This document shows positions 7,785 through 16,499 of a stretch of 64,000 nucleotides of DNA, one piece after another. The notes under the pieces are model-generated. The model was given only the letters and a program-made list of their open reading frames with translations, was not told the DNA's origin and searched no databases. Positions within the stretch are counted from its first letter, which is position 1. The number at the start of each line of letters is the position of its first letter. Source of the DNA: Microtetraspora sp. NBRC 13810 (lineage in GTDB: Bacteria > Actinomycetota > Actinomycetes > Streptosporangiales > Streptosporangiaceae). The translations under genes and the position numbers were made by a program. The stretch lies in NCBI RefSeq assembly GCF_030268685.1, contig NZ_BSRQ01000002.1:310001-374000 (forward strand). The letters run 5' to 3'.

Positions 7785-10667
7785 TCACAGCCGGCTGGTC
7801 TGGAGTTCCCTTCGCAATGTGAGCGCGTGCCGTAAGTAGTTCCGGGCCAGCGCGGTGTCGCCGGCCTCGCGGTGGAGTTCGCCGAGCATCTGGGTGGTGC
7901 TGGCCTCGCCGAGGCGGTCGCCGAGCCGCCGGAAGATCGTCAGTGATCGCTCCAGTTGCACCGAGGCGTGCCCCCGCCGCCCCCGCTCAGCCTGGAGCCT
8001 GCCGAGATTGCGCAGCGCGTACGCCGCGCAGTGGCTGTCCCCGAGATCCTCGAAGATCTCCAGCGCCTGCCCCTGGAAGCGCATCGCCCGCCGCGCGTCG
8101 TCGCCCATGTGGTGCAGCCGCCCGAACTGCGTGCACACGCACGCCTCCCTGTGCCGGTCGCCCAGCTCCCTGGCCAGCCGCAACGCCTCACGCAGCCAGC
8201 GGAACGCGGCGGGCAGGTCGCCCGACTCCAGGCACACCCGGCCCAGCGCCTGCCGGGCGAACGCCTCCCCCACCGTGTCGCCGCCGGCCACGAACATGCC
8301 GAGCGCCTGGCGGAAGAACCCGAGCGCCTCCACGTGCCGTCCCAGGAACTGGCTGACCGCGCCGCGCCCGCAGATCGCGATCGCCTCGCCGCGCCGGTCG
8401 CCCAGCTCCCGGAAGATCATGTGGGACTTGAGGAACATCCTGCCCGACTCGGCGTAGTCGTCCTGGTAGAGGGAGAGCTGGGCCAGGCCGCGCAGCAGGG
8501 CCGCCTCGCCGTACCGGTCCCCCGCCCTGCGCACCGCGCCCAGGGCGACCGTGTGCGTCCGCCGCCAGGCGTCGTGGTGGGAGCGCAGGTCGTAGTAGGG
8601 CACGAGGGCCGCGGCCAGGCCCCAGGCTGAGTCGGCCATCCCGGCCGTCGCGGCCAGCCGTACGGCCTCGGCCAGCGCGTCCCGTTCGGCGTCGAACCAG
8701 GCCAGCGGGTCGGCGATCAGGTCGCCCGCGGCGGCCCTGGCGGGTTCCCAGCGCGGTGCGGTCGCCGACACGAGGCTGAAGACCTGGGTGGGTAATCGGG
8801 CCATCGCGTGCTCGGCGTTCGCCAGCCACGCGCCGAGCACCCGGGCCAGCGCCGGGACGGCCGTGCCCGGGTCCACCCGTTCCCTGGCCACCGAGCGGGT
8901 CAGGCCGTGCAGCCGGTAGCGGAGCAGGCCGTTCTCGGCGACCGGTTCCAGCAGGTGCGCGTCCACCAGGGCGTCCGCCACCTGCTCGCCGCCGTGACCG
9001 CCCAGCGCCGCGCCGATCACCCAGCCGGGGAAGGACTCGCCGAGGTGGCCCAGCAGGTCGAGCGTGCGGGCCGGGTCCTCGGGAAGCAGCCGGAAGCTCG
9101 ACTCGAACCTGGCCCGCACCTCCAGGTCGCCCGCCCGCAGCTCGGCGAGCCGTCCCGGCTCCTCGGCCAGCCGGCAGGCCAGCGTCCGCGCCGACCAGCC
9201 CGGCCGGGCCGCCAGCCTGGCCCCCGCGACCCTGATCGCCAGCGGCAGGTGCCCGCAGGCGCGCAGGATGTCCGCGACCGCCTCCTCCTCCCCCGCCAGC
9301 CGCCCGGCCCCGGCCACCCTGCCCAGCAACTCCCCGGCCTCGGAGGGAGGCATCGGCGCCAGCGCCACGCGGACCGTCGCGGGCAGCTCGGTGATCCTCC
9401 TGCGGCTGGTCACCAGCACCGCGCAGCCGCTGCCCGGCAGCAGCGGCTCCACCTGCCCGGCGCTCGCCGCGTCGTCGAGCAGCACCAGCAACTGCCGGTC
9501 CGCGAGCAGCGACCGGTAGAGCGCCGACCGCTCCCGCACCCCGTCCGGCATGCCCGCCCCGGCCCCCAGCGACCGCAGCGCCTCGGCCAGCAGGTCGCCG
9601 GGATCGGGCGGCGCCGCCGTGGTCCCGCCCAGGTCCAGGTAGAGCTGCCCGTCCCGGTACGCCGGCCGTACGGCGTGCGCGCAGTGCACCGCGAGCGCCG
9701 ACTTGCCCACCCCCGGGGGCCCCGTCACGACGGCCACCACGGGCGTCCCCTCCCCCGGCCGATCCACCAGCGCCTCGGTCAGCAGGGCGACGATCTCCGC
9801 GCGGCCGGTGAAGTCCGGCACGTCCGCCGGTAGCTGGTAGGGCACCCGCCAGCCGTCGGCCACGTACGGGAGGGGGACGGGCCCGCCGTCCGGATCGTGT
9901 GGGCGGGAGGCGGCCTGGCCGTTTCCGGGATGGGGGGTCCCGGTGAGGATGGTGGTGTGGGCTTCGCGGAGGCCGGGGCCGGGTTCGACGCCGAGTTCGG
10001 CGACGAGGCGTTCCCTGATCGTGGCGTAGGCGAGGAGCGCTTCTGCCTGGCGTCCGCTGTGATGCAGGGCGAGCATGAGCCGCCGCCACAAGCCTTCCCG
10101 GAACGGATGCTCGACCAGTAACCCGCGTAACTCGGCGATCGCCTCGGAGTGCCGCCCGCGTGCCATCAGCAGCGCGACGAGGTCTTCGGCCGCCGCCAGC
10201 CGGGCCTCGGCCAGGGGTTGCAGCCGGGCGTCCCACAGGGCGCTGCCCGGCAGGTCGGCCAGCGGGGCGCCGCGCCACAGGGCGAGCGCCCGCTCGAACA
10301 GGCCGAGCGCCTCCGGCCCGCCGTCCCGTCTGGCCTCGGCGGTCAGCCGCTGGAAGACCAGCAGGTCGAGCTGCTCAGGCGGCAGTTCGATCGTGTACCC
10401 GGACTGGCCGGTGAGCACCCCCGCCTCCACCCCCGCCGCGGCGAACGCGCCACGCAGCGCGCTGGCATAGGTGCGCACGTTGGCGACGGCGGAACGCGGG
10501 GGGTTCGCCGGCCAGAGCGCCTCGACGAGGACGTCCACACTGACCTGACTGTTGGCGTTGAGCAGGAGCGTGGCCAGCAACATGCGCGGCTTCGTCCCGC
10601 CGAGGTGTGCGGTGGACCGGACCTGGAGTGGCCCGAGGACGTTGAATGTCGGCCGATCAACCACCAT
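7785..10667 (-). CDS. AfsR/SARP-type regulator with NB-ARC and TPR domains
   Basis: A 960-residue multidomain activator. Residues 1-95 form an OmpR-like winged-helix domain and about 98-242 the bacterial transcriptional activation domain (BTAD); together they are the SARP core. Residues about 285-550 form an NB-ARC/STAND ATPase with Walker A GPPGVGKSA (316-324), a Walker B LLVLLDD and a GLPL-like HLPLAIRVAG. The C-terminal third is TPR repeats. In Streptomyces AfsR, such proteins are phosphorylated by Ser/Thr kinases and switch on secondary metabolism. Here no biosynthetic cluster is adjacent; instead the gene sits between two hydrolase genes with shared SapA-like ends. AAGGAG lies seven bases before the ATG. 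Confidence 0.93.
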   Translation of the reverse strand: MVVDRPTFNVLGPLQVRSTAHLGGTKPRMLLATLLLNANSQVSVDVLVEALWPANPPRSAVANVRTYASALRGAFAAAGVEAGVLTGQSGYTIELPPEQLDLLVFQRLTAEARRDGGPEALGLFERALALWRGAPLADLPGSALWDARLQPLAEARLAAAEDLVALLMARGRHSEAIAELRGLLVEHPFREGLWRRLMLALHHSGRQAEALLAYATIRERLVAELGVEPGPGLREAHTTILTGTPHPGNGQAASRPHDPDGGPVPLPYVADGWRVPYQLPADVPDFTGRAEIVALLTEALVDRPGEGTPVVAVVTGPPGVGKSALAVHCAHAVRPAYRDGQLYLDLGGTTAAPPDPGDLLAEALRSLGAGAGMPDGVRERSALYRSLLADRQLLVLLDDAASAGQVEPLLPGSGCAVLVTSRRRITELPATVRVALAPMPPSEAGELLGRVAGAGRLAGEEEAVADILRACGHLPLAIRVAGARLAARPGWSARTLACRLAEEPGRLAELRAGDLEVRARFESSFRLLPEDPARTLDLLGHLGESFPGWVIGAALGGHGGEQVADALVDAHLLEPVAENGLLRYRLHGLTRSVARERVDPGTAVPALARVLGAWLANAEHAMARLPTQVFSLVSATAPRWEPARAAAGDLIADPLAWFDAERDALAEAVRLAATAGMADSAWGLAAALVPYYDLRSHHDAWRRTHTVALGAVRRAGDRYGEAALLRGLAQLSLYQDDYAESGRMFLKSHMIFRELGDRRGEAIAICGRGAVSQFLGRHVEALGFFRQALGMFVAGGDTVGEAFARQALGRVCLESGDLPAAFRWLREALRLARELGDRHREACVCTQFGRLHHMGDDARRAMRFQGQALEIFEDLGDSHCAAYALRNLGRLQAERGRRGHASVQLERSLTIFRRLGDRLGEASTTQMLGELHREAGDTALARNYLRHALTLRRELQTSRL

Positions 10668-10740
10668 GCCCGCTCTCCTTAAGAGGGTGGGGTTTTACCG
10701 GTGATAGTGACTCATGTCGTACGGCGTTTATATCTGTTTT

Positions 10741-10771
10741 GGACGCTATTTATATGACTTATCCGGACGCT
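10741..10771 (+). promoter_or_regulatory. Direct repeat GGACGCT upstream of the M23 gene
   Basis: Two copies of GGACGCT (10741-10747 and 10765-10771) lie 24 bases apart, start to start, in the divergent region between the AfsR-type gene and the M23 gene. SARP proteins bind direct heptamer repeats about one or two helical turns apart, so this is a candidate site for the neighbouring regulator. The spacing is not the usual 11 or 22. Confidence 0.3.
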
Positions 10772-10817
10772 GTTGGCCAACGGGGGCCCAACGTGAGTGA
10801 GACGAGAAAGGGACCTG

Positions 10818-11711
10818 ATGAAGCTCAGAGCGCTCGTCACGGCGGGGCTGGCTCTGCTGTTCGGCCTCACCAGCAGCATCGTCACCGCGCCGGGTGCGTC
10901 CGCGGCGACCAACTTCCAACTCCCCTTCCCCTGCAACCAGTCGTGGACCGGCAACTCCAGCGCGAGCAGCGCCCACCGGTCCTACGAGATCGACTTCAAC
11001 CGGGGCGGCACCGCTGACGCCGACCTGGGCGACACCGTGGTGGCGGCCGCCTCCGGCACCGTGGAGATCTCGGCGCATCAGGGCTCGACCAACGGCTACG
11101 GCAACCTCGTCAAGATCAACCACGGCAGCGGCTACTCGACCTACTACGCCCACCTGCGGGTCCGCTCGGTCAGCGCCGGCCAGTCGGTGGCCCAGGGCCA
11201 GAAGATCGGCGAAGTCGGCAACAGCAGCTCGCCGGGCAACAACATCTCACCCCACCTGCACTACGAGGTGCGGTCGGGAACCGCCGCCTACCCGGCCAAC
11301 ATCACCCGGGCCGTCTTCAACGGCACCACCTTCGGGTACCCGAACCAGACGCTGACGTCGCGCAACTCCTGCTCCGGCGGCGGCACCCCGAACCCGTACA
11401 CCCCGCAGGAGGTCTGCGGCAGCGGCTACGACGTGATCGACCAGGCCGCTCTGGGCTCCGCCGGCACCGTCTACCTGCTGTGGAACGGCTCCAGCAACTG
11501 CGTCGCCACCATGAAGAGCACCTCGGTCGGCACCGCCACCGCCACGACCGCCTATCTGGAGGTCCAAGGCTCGGCCCGGATCACCGACAGCGGCAACTTC
11601 GCCTACTACGCAGGGCCGGTGAGAGCCGCCGCCGCCAACAAGTGCGTCAAGTGGGGCGGCCGGGCCGGCTCCGGCGTCTACGACAGCCCCTTCGAACACT
11701 GCGGCAGCTGA
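10818..11711 (+). CDS. Secreted M23 metallopeptidase with SapA-like C-terminal domain
   Basis: A 297-residue secreted endopeptidase that should cleave peptidoglycan cross-bridges. A signal peptide ends near GASAA (residue 30). The zinc-binding residues appear in HRSYEIDF (His53/Asp59) and HLHYE (His146, His148), as in LasA/LytM enzymes. After a glycine-rich linker (CSGGGTPNPY) comes the same four-cysteine SapA-like domain as in the amidase gene at 6176-7630, with the matching end FEHCGS. I use the ATG at 10818, which has AAGGGA just upstream and begins a normal signal peptide, rather than a GTG at 10797. The gene is divergent from the AfsR-type gene. Confidence 0.93.
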   Translation: MKLRALVTAGLALLFGLTSSIVTAPGASAATNFQLPFPCNQSWTGNSSASSAHRSYEIDFNRGGTADADLGDTVVAAASGTVEISAHQGSTNGYGNLVKINHGSGYSTYYAHLRVRSVSAGQSVAQGQKIGEVGNSSSPGNNISPHLHYEVRSGTAAYPANITRAVFNGTTFGYPNQTLTSRNSCSGGGTPNPYTPQEVCGSGYDVIDQAALGSAGTVYLLWNGSSNCVATMKSTSVGTATATTAYLEVQGSARITDSGNFAYYAGPVRAAAANKCVKWGGRAGSGVYDSPFEHCGS

Positions 11712-11729
11712 TCCCCGCCCGTCCCCCAC

Positions 11730-11758
11730 GGCCGCTCCCCCTCCCCGGGGGAGCGGCC
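11730..11758 (+). terminator. Rho-independent-like hairpin after the M23 gene
   Basis: An 11-base perfect stem, GGCCGCTCCCC with GGGGAGCGGCC, closes a seven-base loop 18 bases after the stop codon. There is no U tract, as is common in high-GC actinobacteria. Confidence 0.65.
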
Positions 11759-11770
11759 CGCTCCGCTTCC

Positions 11771-11960
11771 GGCCCAACCCTCAGGCCCCCGGCCCAACCC
11801 TCAGGCCCCCGGGACCGACCTCAGGTCTCCGGGACCGGCCTCAGGTCTCCGGGACCGGCTCAGGTCTCCGGGACCGCTCAGATGCCCGGGACCGGCCTCA
11901 GGTCTCCGGCCCGTTCTCAGGTCCGCGGACCGGCCTCGGGCTTGCGGCCCGGCCTCAGGT
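11771..11960. repeat. Ten degenerate copies of a 20-base tandem repeat
   Basis: The gap between the convergent M23 and kinase genes is filled by about ten head-to-tail units with consensus GGGACCGGCCTCAGGTCTCC, each 18-20 bases long. The two left-most units are identical to each other but diverged from the rest (GGCCCAACCCTCAGGCCCCC); the last unit is truncated. This is a minisatellite-like array and a likely site of copy-number variation. Confidence 0.85.
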
Positions 11961-11980
11961 GACGCGTTCCGGGCCTGTGG

Positions 11981-14134
11981 TCAGGTGAGGCGCCAGATGC
12001 GGATGTTGTCCTCGCCGCCGGCGGTGACGGCGAGGAGGCGGTCGCCGTCCTCGGCGACGGCGGCGCCGAAGACGTTGTGGTCGTGGGCGGCGAAAGGGCG
12101 GCCGACGAGCTTGCGGGTGGCGAGGTCGGTCACCCGGGCGGTGCCGTCGTTGCCGCCGGAGACCACGGCGACGCCCTCGCCGATCCGGGTGACGGCCAGG
12201 GTGTAGATCCATCCCGTGTGGCCCCTGATCGGGGCGCGGACCTCGCCGCCGGAGAGCGGGTCCTCCACCTTGATGACCTGGTCGGCGCCCGCGGACAGCA
12301 CGGCGAGCGAGCCGTCCAGCTCGGCGGTGGTCACGGCCGAGACCTGCGCGTCGTGGGTGGTGACCGTCTGCCCGTCGTTCTCCCCGCCGTCGAGCCGCCA
12401 CATGCGCACCTGGCCGTCCTGGCCCGCGGTGAACACCGCCGGCGCGCCGCCCGTCTCGGCCACCGCCAGGTCGAAGATCGCGCCGTTGTGCGCCCGGCGG
12501 GCCTCGCCGACCCGCTTCCGGGTGCCGAGGTCCCACACCCACAGCCTGCCCTCGCCGCCGCCGGCGATCGCGACCGGCCTGCCGTCCAGGATCGCGGTGT
12601 CCACCGAGAAAAGCGACTCCGACGTGGTGATCGGCCTGCCGAGCGCCCTGCGGGTGGTGAGGTCCCACACGCGCAGCGTCCTGTCGTCGCCTACCGAGAC
12701 GGCGACCGGCCTGCCGTCGATCTCGGTCGTGGCGACCTGCCGTACCCAGTTGGTGTGACCGGTCAGCGTGCCGAGCGCCCTGCGCGAGGTGAGGTCCCAG
12801 AGCCGCACCGTACGGTCGTTGGCGCCCGAGACGATCACCGTCCGGCCGCCGACGTGGGCCGTGGCGACCGACTGCGCGTCGTCGGTGTGGCCCCTCAGCA
12901 CGGCCACCGCCCGGCCCGTCTGCCCGCCGGCCCGCACGGGCGGTGTGGTCGGCAGGGCGAGCGGCGTGGGGCCGGGCGGGGGTCCGGCCGTGGGCGGGGT
13001 GCCGGCGGCGGGCGTGAGCTCGGCGGACGGCCGGCTGACCGGTTCCCCCCGCGTATCCGGTTCCCCCCGCGAGTCCAGCAGGGGCGGCAGCACGACGGCG
13101 CCCGCCACGACGACCGCCCCCACCCCCGCGCCGAGCGCGACGTACACCCGCCGGCGCAACCGCCGCCCACCGGCCCGCGGCGGCACCGTGACGGCCGCGC
13201 CTGGCACGTTCCATCCGGGCCCGGCCACGGCGGGCGGCGCGGTGTCCCCACCCCGGTCCCGGCGAGGCGCCTGCTGGGGAGGAGGCGCCGGGGATACGGG
13301 GAGGGCAGGGGGTGGCGGGGTGTGGGTGATGAGCCGGAGGAGGAGGTCAGGGGCGGTCGGCCGGGCGCCGGGGTCCTTGGCGAGGCAGGCGGCGAGGAGA
13401 GGGCGCAGGGTGTCCGGCACACCGGACAGGTCGGGCTCGGCGGACAGCACCCGGTGCAGGATCGCGGGCACGCTGTCCTCGCCGAACGCGGGCCGGCCCG
13501 TCGCGGCGAAGACCATGGTGCCGGCCCAGGCGAAGACGTCGGCGGCGGGGCCGACGCCGGGCCCGTCGATCTGCTCCGGCGCCATGTACGTCGGGGTGCC
13601 GAACGCGCCGCCGGTCGTCTGCACGGCGGAGGCGTCCAGCGCGCGGGAGATGCCGAAGTCGATGACCCGCGGGCCGTCCGGGCCGAGGAGCACGTTGCCC
13701 GGCTTGAAGTCGCGGTGCACGATGCCCGCCTGGTGGATGGCCGCGAGCGCGGTGACCGTGCCGACCGCGATGCGCTGCAACGGGGTGCCGGTGCGCGGGC
13801 CGTCCCGCTCGACGCCGTGCTGGAGGGAGACGCCCTCGATGAACTCGCTCACCACGTAGAGCGAGTCACCCGCCTCCCCCACGTCCAGCACCCGGGCGGT
13901 GCAGAACTCCGCGATCTGCCGCGCGACCTCGATCTCCCGCCGGAACCTGGCCCGCGCCTCGGGCCGCTCCGCGTGCGTGGCGTGCAGCATCTTCACCGCC
14001 ACCCGCTCGCCGGCCTCCTCCCCTGCGCGCACCCCGAGGAAGACGACCCCCTGCCCGCCCTGCCCCAGCCGCCCGAGAATCCGGTACGGCCCCACCCGCT
14101 CCGGATCCCCGGAACGTAAGGCGCTGACACCCAC
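11981..14134 (-). CDS. Ser/Thr protein kinase with extracellular WD40 propeller
   Basis: A 717-residue membrane kinase. Residues about 15-275 are the kinase domain: GQGGQGVVF loop, VAVKML lysine, HRDFKPGN catalytic loop, DFGIS and GTPTYMAPEQI. A Pro-rich juxtamembrane linker leads to one transmembrane helix (VALGAGVGAVVVAGAVVL). Residues about 420-717 hold about seven WD40-like repeats (for example NDRTVRLWDLTSRRALGTLT) that would form an external propeller sensing a ligand or partner. The GTG start at 14134 follows GGGAGG by five bases. Codon 6 is TTA, a rare codon that in streptomycetes depends on the bldA tRNA. Upstream in the same direction lies the COG0523 gene, 112 bases away. Confidence 0.92.
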   Translation of the reverse strand: MGVSALRSGDPERVGPYRILGRLGQGGQGVVFLGVRAGEEAGERVAVKMLHATHAERPEARARFRREIEVARQIAEFCTARVLDVGEAGDSLYVVSEFIEGVSLQHGVERDGPRTGTPLQRIAVGTVTALAAIHQAGIVHRDFKPGNVLLGPDGPRVIDFGISRALDASAVQTTGGAFGTPTYMAPEQIDGPGVGPAADVFAWAGTMVFAATGRPAFGEDSVPAILHRVLSAEPDLSGVPDTLRPLLAACLAKDPGARPTAPDLLLRLITHTPPPPALPVSPAPPPQQAPRRDRGGDTAPPAVAGPGWNVPGAAVTVPPRAGGRRLRRRVYVALGAGVGAVVVAGAVVLPPLLDSRGEPDTRGEPVSRPSAELTPAAGTPPTAGPPPGPTPLALPTTPPVRAGGQTGRAVAVLRGHTDDAQSVATAHVGGRTVIVSGANDRTVRLWDLTSRRALGTLTGHTNWVRQVATTEIDGRPVAVSVGDDRTLRVWDLTTRRALGRPITTSESLFSVDTAILDGRPVAIAGGGEGRLWVWDLGTRKRVGEARRAHNGAIFDLAVAETGGAPAVFTAGQDGQVRMWRLDGGENDGQTVTTHDAQVSAVTTAELDGSLAVLSAGADQVIKVEDPLSGGEVRAPIRGHTGWIYTLAVTRIGEGVAVVSGGNDGTARVTDLATRKLVGRPFAAHDHNVFGAAVAEDGDRLLAVTAGGEDNIRIWRLT

Positions 14135-14246
14135 CCCAACCTCCCACCCGCGGCGGCCCCCACCACCCACACACCCACGGCGGCCCAGAAAAGAGCGCTT
14201 CGCGAAGCTTATCCGCCGGGTCCGCCGGGTCCGCCGGGTCCGCCGG

Positions 14247-15425
14247 TCACGCGGTCTCCTTCGTCTCCGCACGGTCGAGCAACGGGGCGAAGGGGTCGTC
14301 GAAACCGGCCCACACGTCCGAACCGGCGACGCTTTCCTCCGGGGTGAGCAGGCAGGAGTCGAGGAGGTCGTGGATGCGGCGGCGGTCCAGGTCGGGGCCG
14401 GTGAAGACGAGGTGCTGGACGCGGTCGCCGACGGCGGGGGCCCAGTCGAGGGCGGCGGCGGCGCGGCGGGCGGGGGTGACCATCTCCCAGGCGGCCTCGG
14501 GCAGCGCGGCCAGCCACGGGCCCGCGTCCTCCATGGAGATGACGCCGGCGACCGCGTCCCAGGCGAGCATGCGCTCGTGCCGGTTGGCCAGCCAGAACCG
14601 GCCGCGGCTGCGCACCGAGCCGGTGACCAGCTCGTCCACCGCCTCGTACAGCCGGCCGGGGTGCAGCGGGCGGAGCCGGTGCCACACGACGGTGCCGATC
14701 TCGCCGGTCTCGCGGTCGACGGGGAGCCGGGCGGTGGCCGGGTCGACGCGGGCGGCCAGCTCGCCGGTGCACAGGCCGGGTCCCGCGACGTCGGGGAGGG
14801 CATGGCCGGGCAGGACCGTGGGGGTGACCGGGGCGAGGTGGCCGAGCACGGTGACGGTCAGCTCGACGTCCTCGTCGTCGCCGAGTCCGCGTTCGACGAC
14901 CAGGCCGGTGGCGTACTCGATCTGCCTGGCCAGCACCTCGGCGACGTAGCGCCCGTCGCCGGCGGCGGCCGGTTTGCCCGCGTCGGACAGCAGGTCGCCG
15001 CGGCAGATGTCGGCGGGCATGTGCACGCTGTCCAGCGCGGTCAGCACCGCGGTCAGCCGGAACGCCCCGGCGGCGCTCTCCGGCGCCCCGTCGGGGACGC
15101 CGTCCAGCGCCTCGGCGACCGAGCGCGGCTCGACGGAGTCCCACAGGTCGGCGATCAGCAGGGACGCGGTGCCGGCGCGGCGGAGCAACTCGGGCACGAG
15201 GTCCTCGCGGATGGTGCACGAGACGCAGCCGTGCGCCAGCCGTACCTCGTCGATGTCCAGGACGCCGGTGGCGGCGCGGACCACGCGCTCCACCTTCCCG
15301 CGGGTCACGTCGCGCAGGTCGTGGTGGATGGCGATCGCGCCGGGGTGCTCCCTGAGCAGGCGGCGGACCACCGCGCCGCGGGCGGGCGCGTGCAGGCCGG
15401 AGACGAGGACGACGGGAACGGACAC
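14247..15425 (-). CDS. COG0523/CobW-like protein, Mrf-like, with degenerate P-loop
   Basis: A 392-residue protein of the CobW/COG0523 family. Features are the N-terminal strand [10 protein letters not shown], the cysteine motif [11 protein letters not shown] (CxxC in place of the usual CxCC) and a C-terminal CobW domain ([19 protein letters not shown]). The position of the P-loop reads GLHAPARGA and lacks the GKS/T needed for nucleotide binding, so GTPase activity is doubtful. In mycobacteria a COG0523 protein (Mrf) encoded with zinc-free ribosomal paralogues recruits a hibernation factor to ribosomes under zinc starvation; this gene is divergent from just such an operon, so a Mrf-like role is my inference. 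The GTG start has AAGGGAG five bases upstream. A Zur-like box lies at 15445-15459. Confidence 0.85.
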   Translation of the reverse strand: MSVPVVLVSGLHAPARGAVVRRLLREHPGAIAIHHDLRDVTRGKVERVVRAATGVLDIDEVRLAHGCVSCTIREDLVPELLRRAGTASLLIADLWDSVEPRSVAEALDGVPDGAPESAAGAFRLTAVLTALDSVHMPADICRGDLLSDAGKPAAAGDGRYVAEVLARQIEYATGLVVERGLGDDEDVELTVTVLGHLAPVTPTVLPGHALPDVAGPGLCTGELAARVDPATARLPVDRETGEIGTVVWHRLRPLHPGRLYEAVDELVTGSVRSRGRFWLANRHERMLAWDAVAGVISMEDAGPWLAALPEAAWEMVTPARRAAAALDWAPAVGDRVQHLVFTGPDLDRRRIHDLLDSCLLTPEESVAGSDVWAGFDDPFAPLLDRAETKETA

Positions 15426-15444
15426 GAGGTCTCCCTTTCGCAAA

Positions 15445-15459
15445 TGAAAACGGTTATCG
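15445..15459. promoter_or_regulatory. Zur box candidate
   Basis: TGAAAACGGTTATCG matches the actinobacterial Zur pattern (TGAAAAtcaTTTTCA type) at most positions. It lies between the start codons of the divergent COG0523 gene and the rpmG paralogue, so zinc-loaded Zur could repress both directions. Confidence 0.7.
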
Positions 15460-15502
15460 CTATCATGGCATACCCACGCAACCCCGAAGGGAGCTGACCC
15501 AC

Positions 15503-15667
15503 GTGGCCAGAAACGAGCTGAGACCGGTCGTCAAGCTGCGATCGACCGCGGGCACCGGCTACACCTACGTGACCCGCAAGAACCGGCGGAACGACCCCGA
15601 CCGGCTGACCCTGCGCAAGTACGACCCGATCGTGCGCCGGCACGTGACGTTCCGAGAGGAGCGCTGA
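15503..15667 (+). CDS. rpmG: 50S ribosomal protein L33, cysteine-free paralogue
   Basis: A 54-residue L33 (starts [17 protein letters not shown], ends [11 protein letters not shown]). It has no cysteine at all, whereas zinc-binding L33 carries two CxxC pairs; this is the C-minus form that replaces the zinc form when zinc is scarce. It is the first gene of a four-gene ribosomal paralogue operon downstream of a Zur-like box. The GTG start is preceded by GAAGGGAG with about eight bases of spacing. Confidence 0.95.
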   Translation: MARNELRPVVKLRSTAGTGYTYVTRKNRRNDPDRLTLRKYDPIVRRHVTFREER

Positions 15668-15671
15668 CCCC

Positions 15672-15908
15672 TTGTCCGCCCACTGCCAGCTCACCGGGAC
15701 GACCCCGGTGTTCGGCAACAACGTCTCGCACTCCCACCGGCGGACCCGCCGCCGGTGGAGCCCCAACCTCCAGCACCGGCGTTACTGGCTGCCCTCCGAG
15801 GGCCGTTTCGTCCGGCTCCGGCTCAGCGCCCGGGCGATCAGGACCGTGGACCGGATCGGCGTGGAGGCGGCCGTGGCGCGCATCCGGGCCCGGGGGGAGA
15901 AGGTCTGA
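15672..15908 (+). CDS. rpmB: 50S ribosomal protein L28, cysteine-poor paralogue
   Basis: A 78-residue L28 with the family start [19 protein letters not shown] and the helical end [15 protein letters not shown]. Only one cysteine is present, so the zinc ribbon of normal L28 is missing. The start is TTG at 15672, four bases after the L33 stop; GAGAGGAG upstream serves as ribosome binding site. Its stop overlaps the S14 start by one base. Same zinc-starvation operon. Confidence 0.94.
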   Translation: MSAHCQLTGTTPVFGNNVSHSHRRTRRRWSPNLQHRRYWLPSEGRFVRLRLSARAIRTVDRIGVEAAVARIRARGEKV

Positions 15909-16207
15909 TGGCCAAGAAGAGCAAGATCGCCGCCAACGAGCGGCGCAGGGCGGTCGTGGCCCGGCACGCGGAGCGCCGGGCCGAGCTGAAGGAGATCGTC
16001 AGGACCGGCGACCCGGCGGAGCGGGCGGCGGCCGTGCGGGCGCTGAGCCGCCAGCCGCGTGACGCCAGCGCCACCCGGGTGCGCAACCGGGACGCCGTGG
16101 ACGGCCGCCCCCGCGGCCACCTGCGCGCGTTCGGCCTGTCCAGGGTGCGCTTCCGGGAGATGGCCCACCGGGGCGAGCTGCCCGGCGTGACCAAGTCGAG
16201 CTGGTGA
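15908..16207 (+). CDS. rpsN: 30S ribosomal protein S14, cysteine-free paralogue
   Basis: A 99-residue long-form S14 (start [14 protein letters not shown]; conserved [21 protein letters not shown]; end PGVTKSSW). It has no CxxC zinc motif. The ATG overlaps the L28 stop by one base (TGATG), so translation is coupled. Third gene of the operon. Confidence 0.95.
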   Translation: MAKKSKIAANERRRAVVARHAERRAELKEIVRTGDPAERAAAVRALSRQPRDASATRVRNRDAVDGRPRGHLRAFGLSRVRFREMAHRGELPGVTKSSW

Positions 16208-16228
16208 CCAGAAAGGAGGGCAGCACCG

Positions 16229-16393
16229 ATGGCGGTCCCCAAAGGCAGGACCTCGCGTAGCAACACCCGAAGCCGGCGCGCCCGGTGGAAGGCGGCCCGG
16301 CCCGGCCTCGTCCCCGTCACGGTGGACGGCCGCGAGCTGCCGGTCCCCCGGCGGCTCGTCCGCGCCTACCGGCGGGGCCTCCTCACCCCGTGA
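16229..16393 (+). CDS. rpmF: 50S ribosomal protein L32, cysteine-free paralogue
   Basis: A 54-residue L32: start [20 protein letters not shown], which is the family signature, then a short tail ending RRGLLTP with no cysteines. Normal L32 has a CxxC zinc ribbon. A strong ribosome binding site AAAGGAGGG lies eight bases before the ATG. Last gene of the operon, followed by a long hairpin. Confidence 0.93.
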   Translation: MAVPKGRTSRSNTRSRRARWKAARPGLVPVTVDGRELPVPRRLVRAYRRGLLTP

Positions 16394-16401
16394 TCGCGCG
16401 A

Positions 16402-16432
16402 GGACCGGCGCCCGCCCGGCGGGCGCCGGTCC
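16402..16432 (+). terminator. Hairpin terminator of the ribosomal paralogue operon
   Basis: A perfect 14-base GC stem, GGACCGGCGCCCGC with GCGGGCGCCGGTCC, and a three-base loop start nine bases after the L32 stop. Confidence 0.75.
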
Positions 16433-16499
16433 CGGCGCCGTGAATAGGGCACCCCGCAGGGTAAGGGACGGCTGTGTCCGAGAGAGGGGGAAAGGTGCG

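Noticed and set aside
7785-10667. Antibiotic biosynthesis cluster implied by the AfsR-type regulator
   Set aside because: No polyketide, peptide or terpene synthase genes lie within the window; the neighbours are wall hydrolases.
11771-11960. CRISPR array
   Set aside because: The 20-base units are directly adjacent with no unique spacers, so this is a minisatellite.
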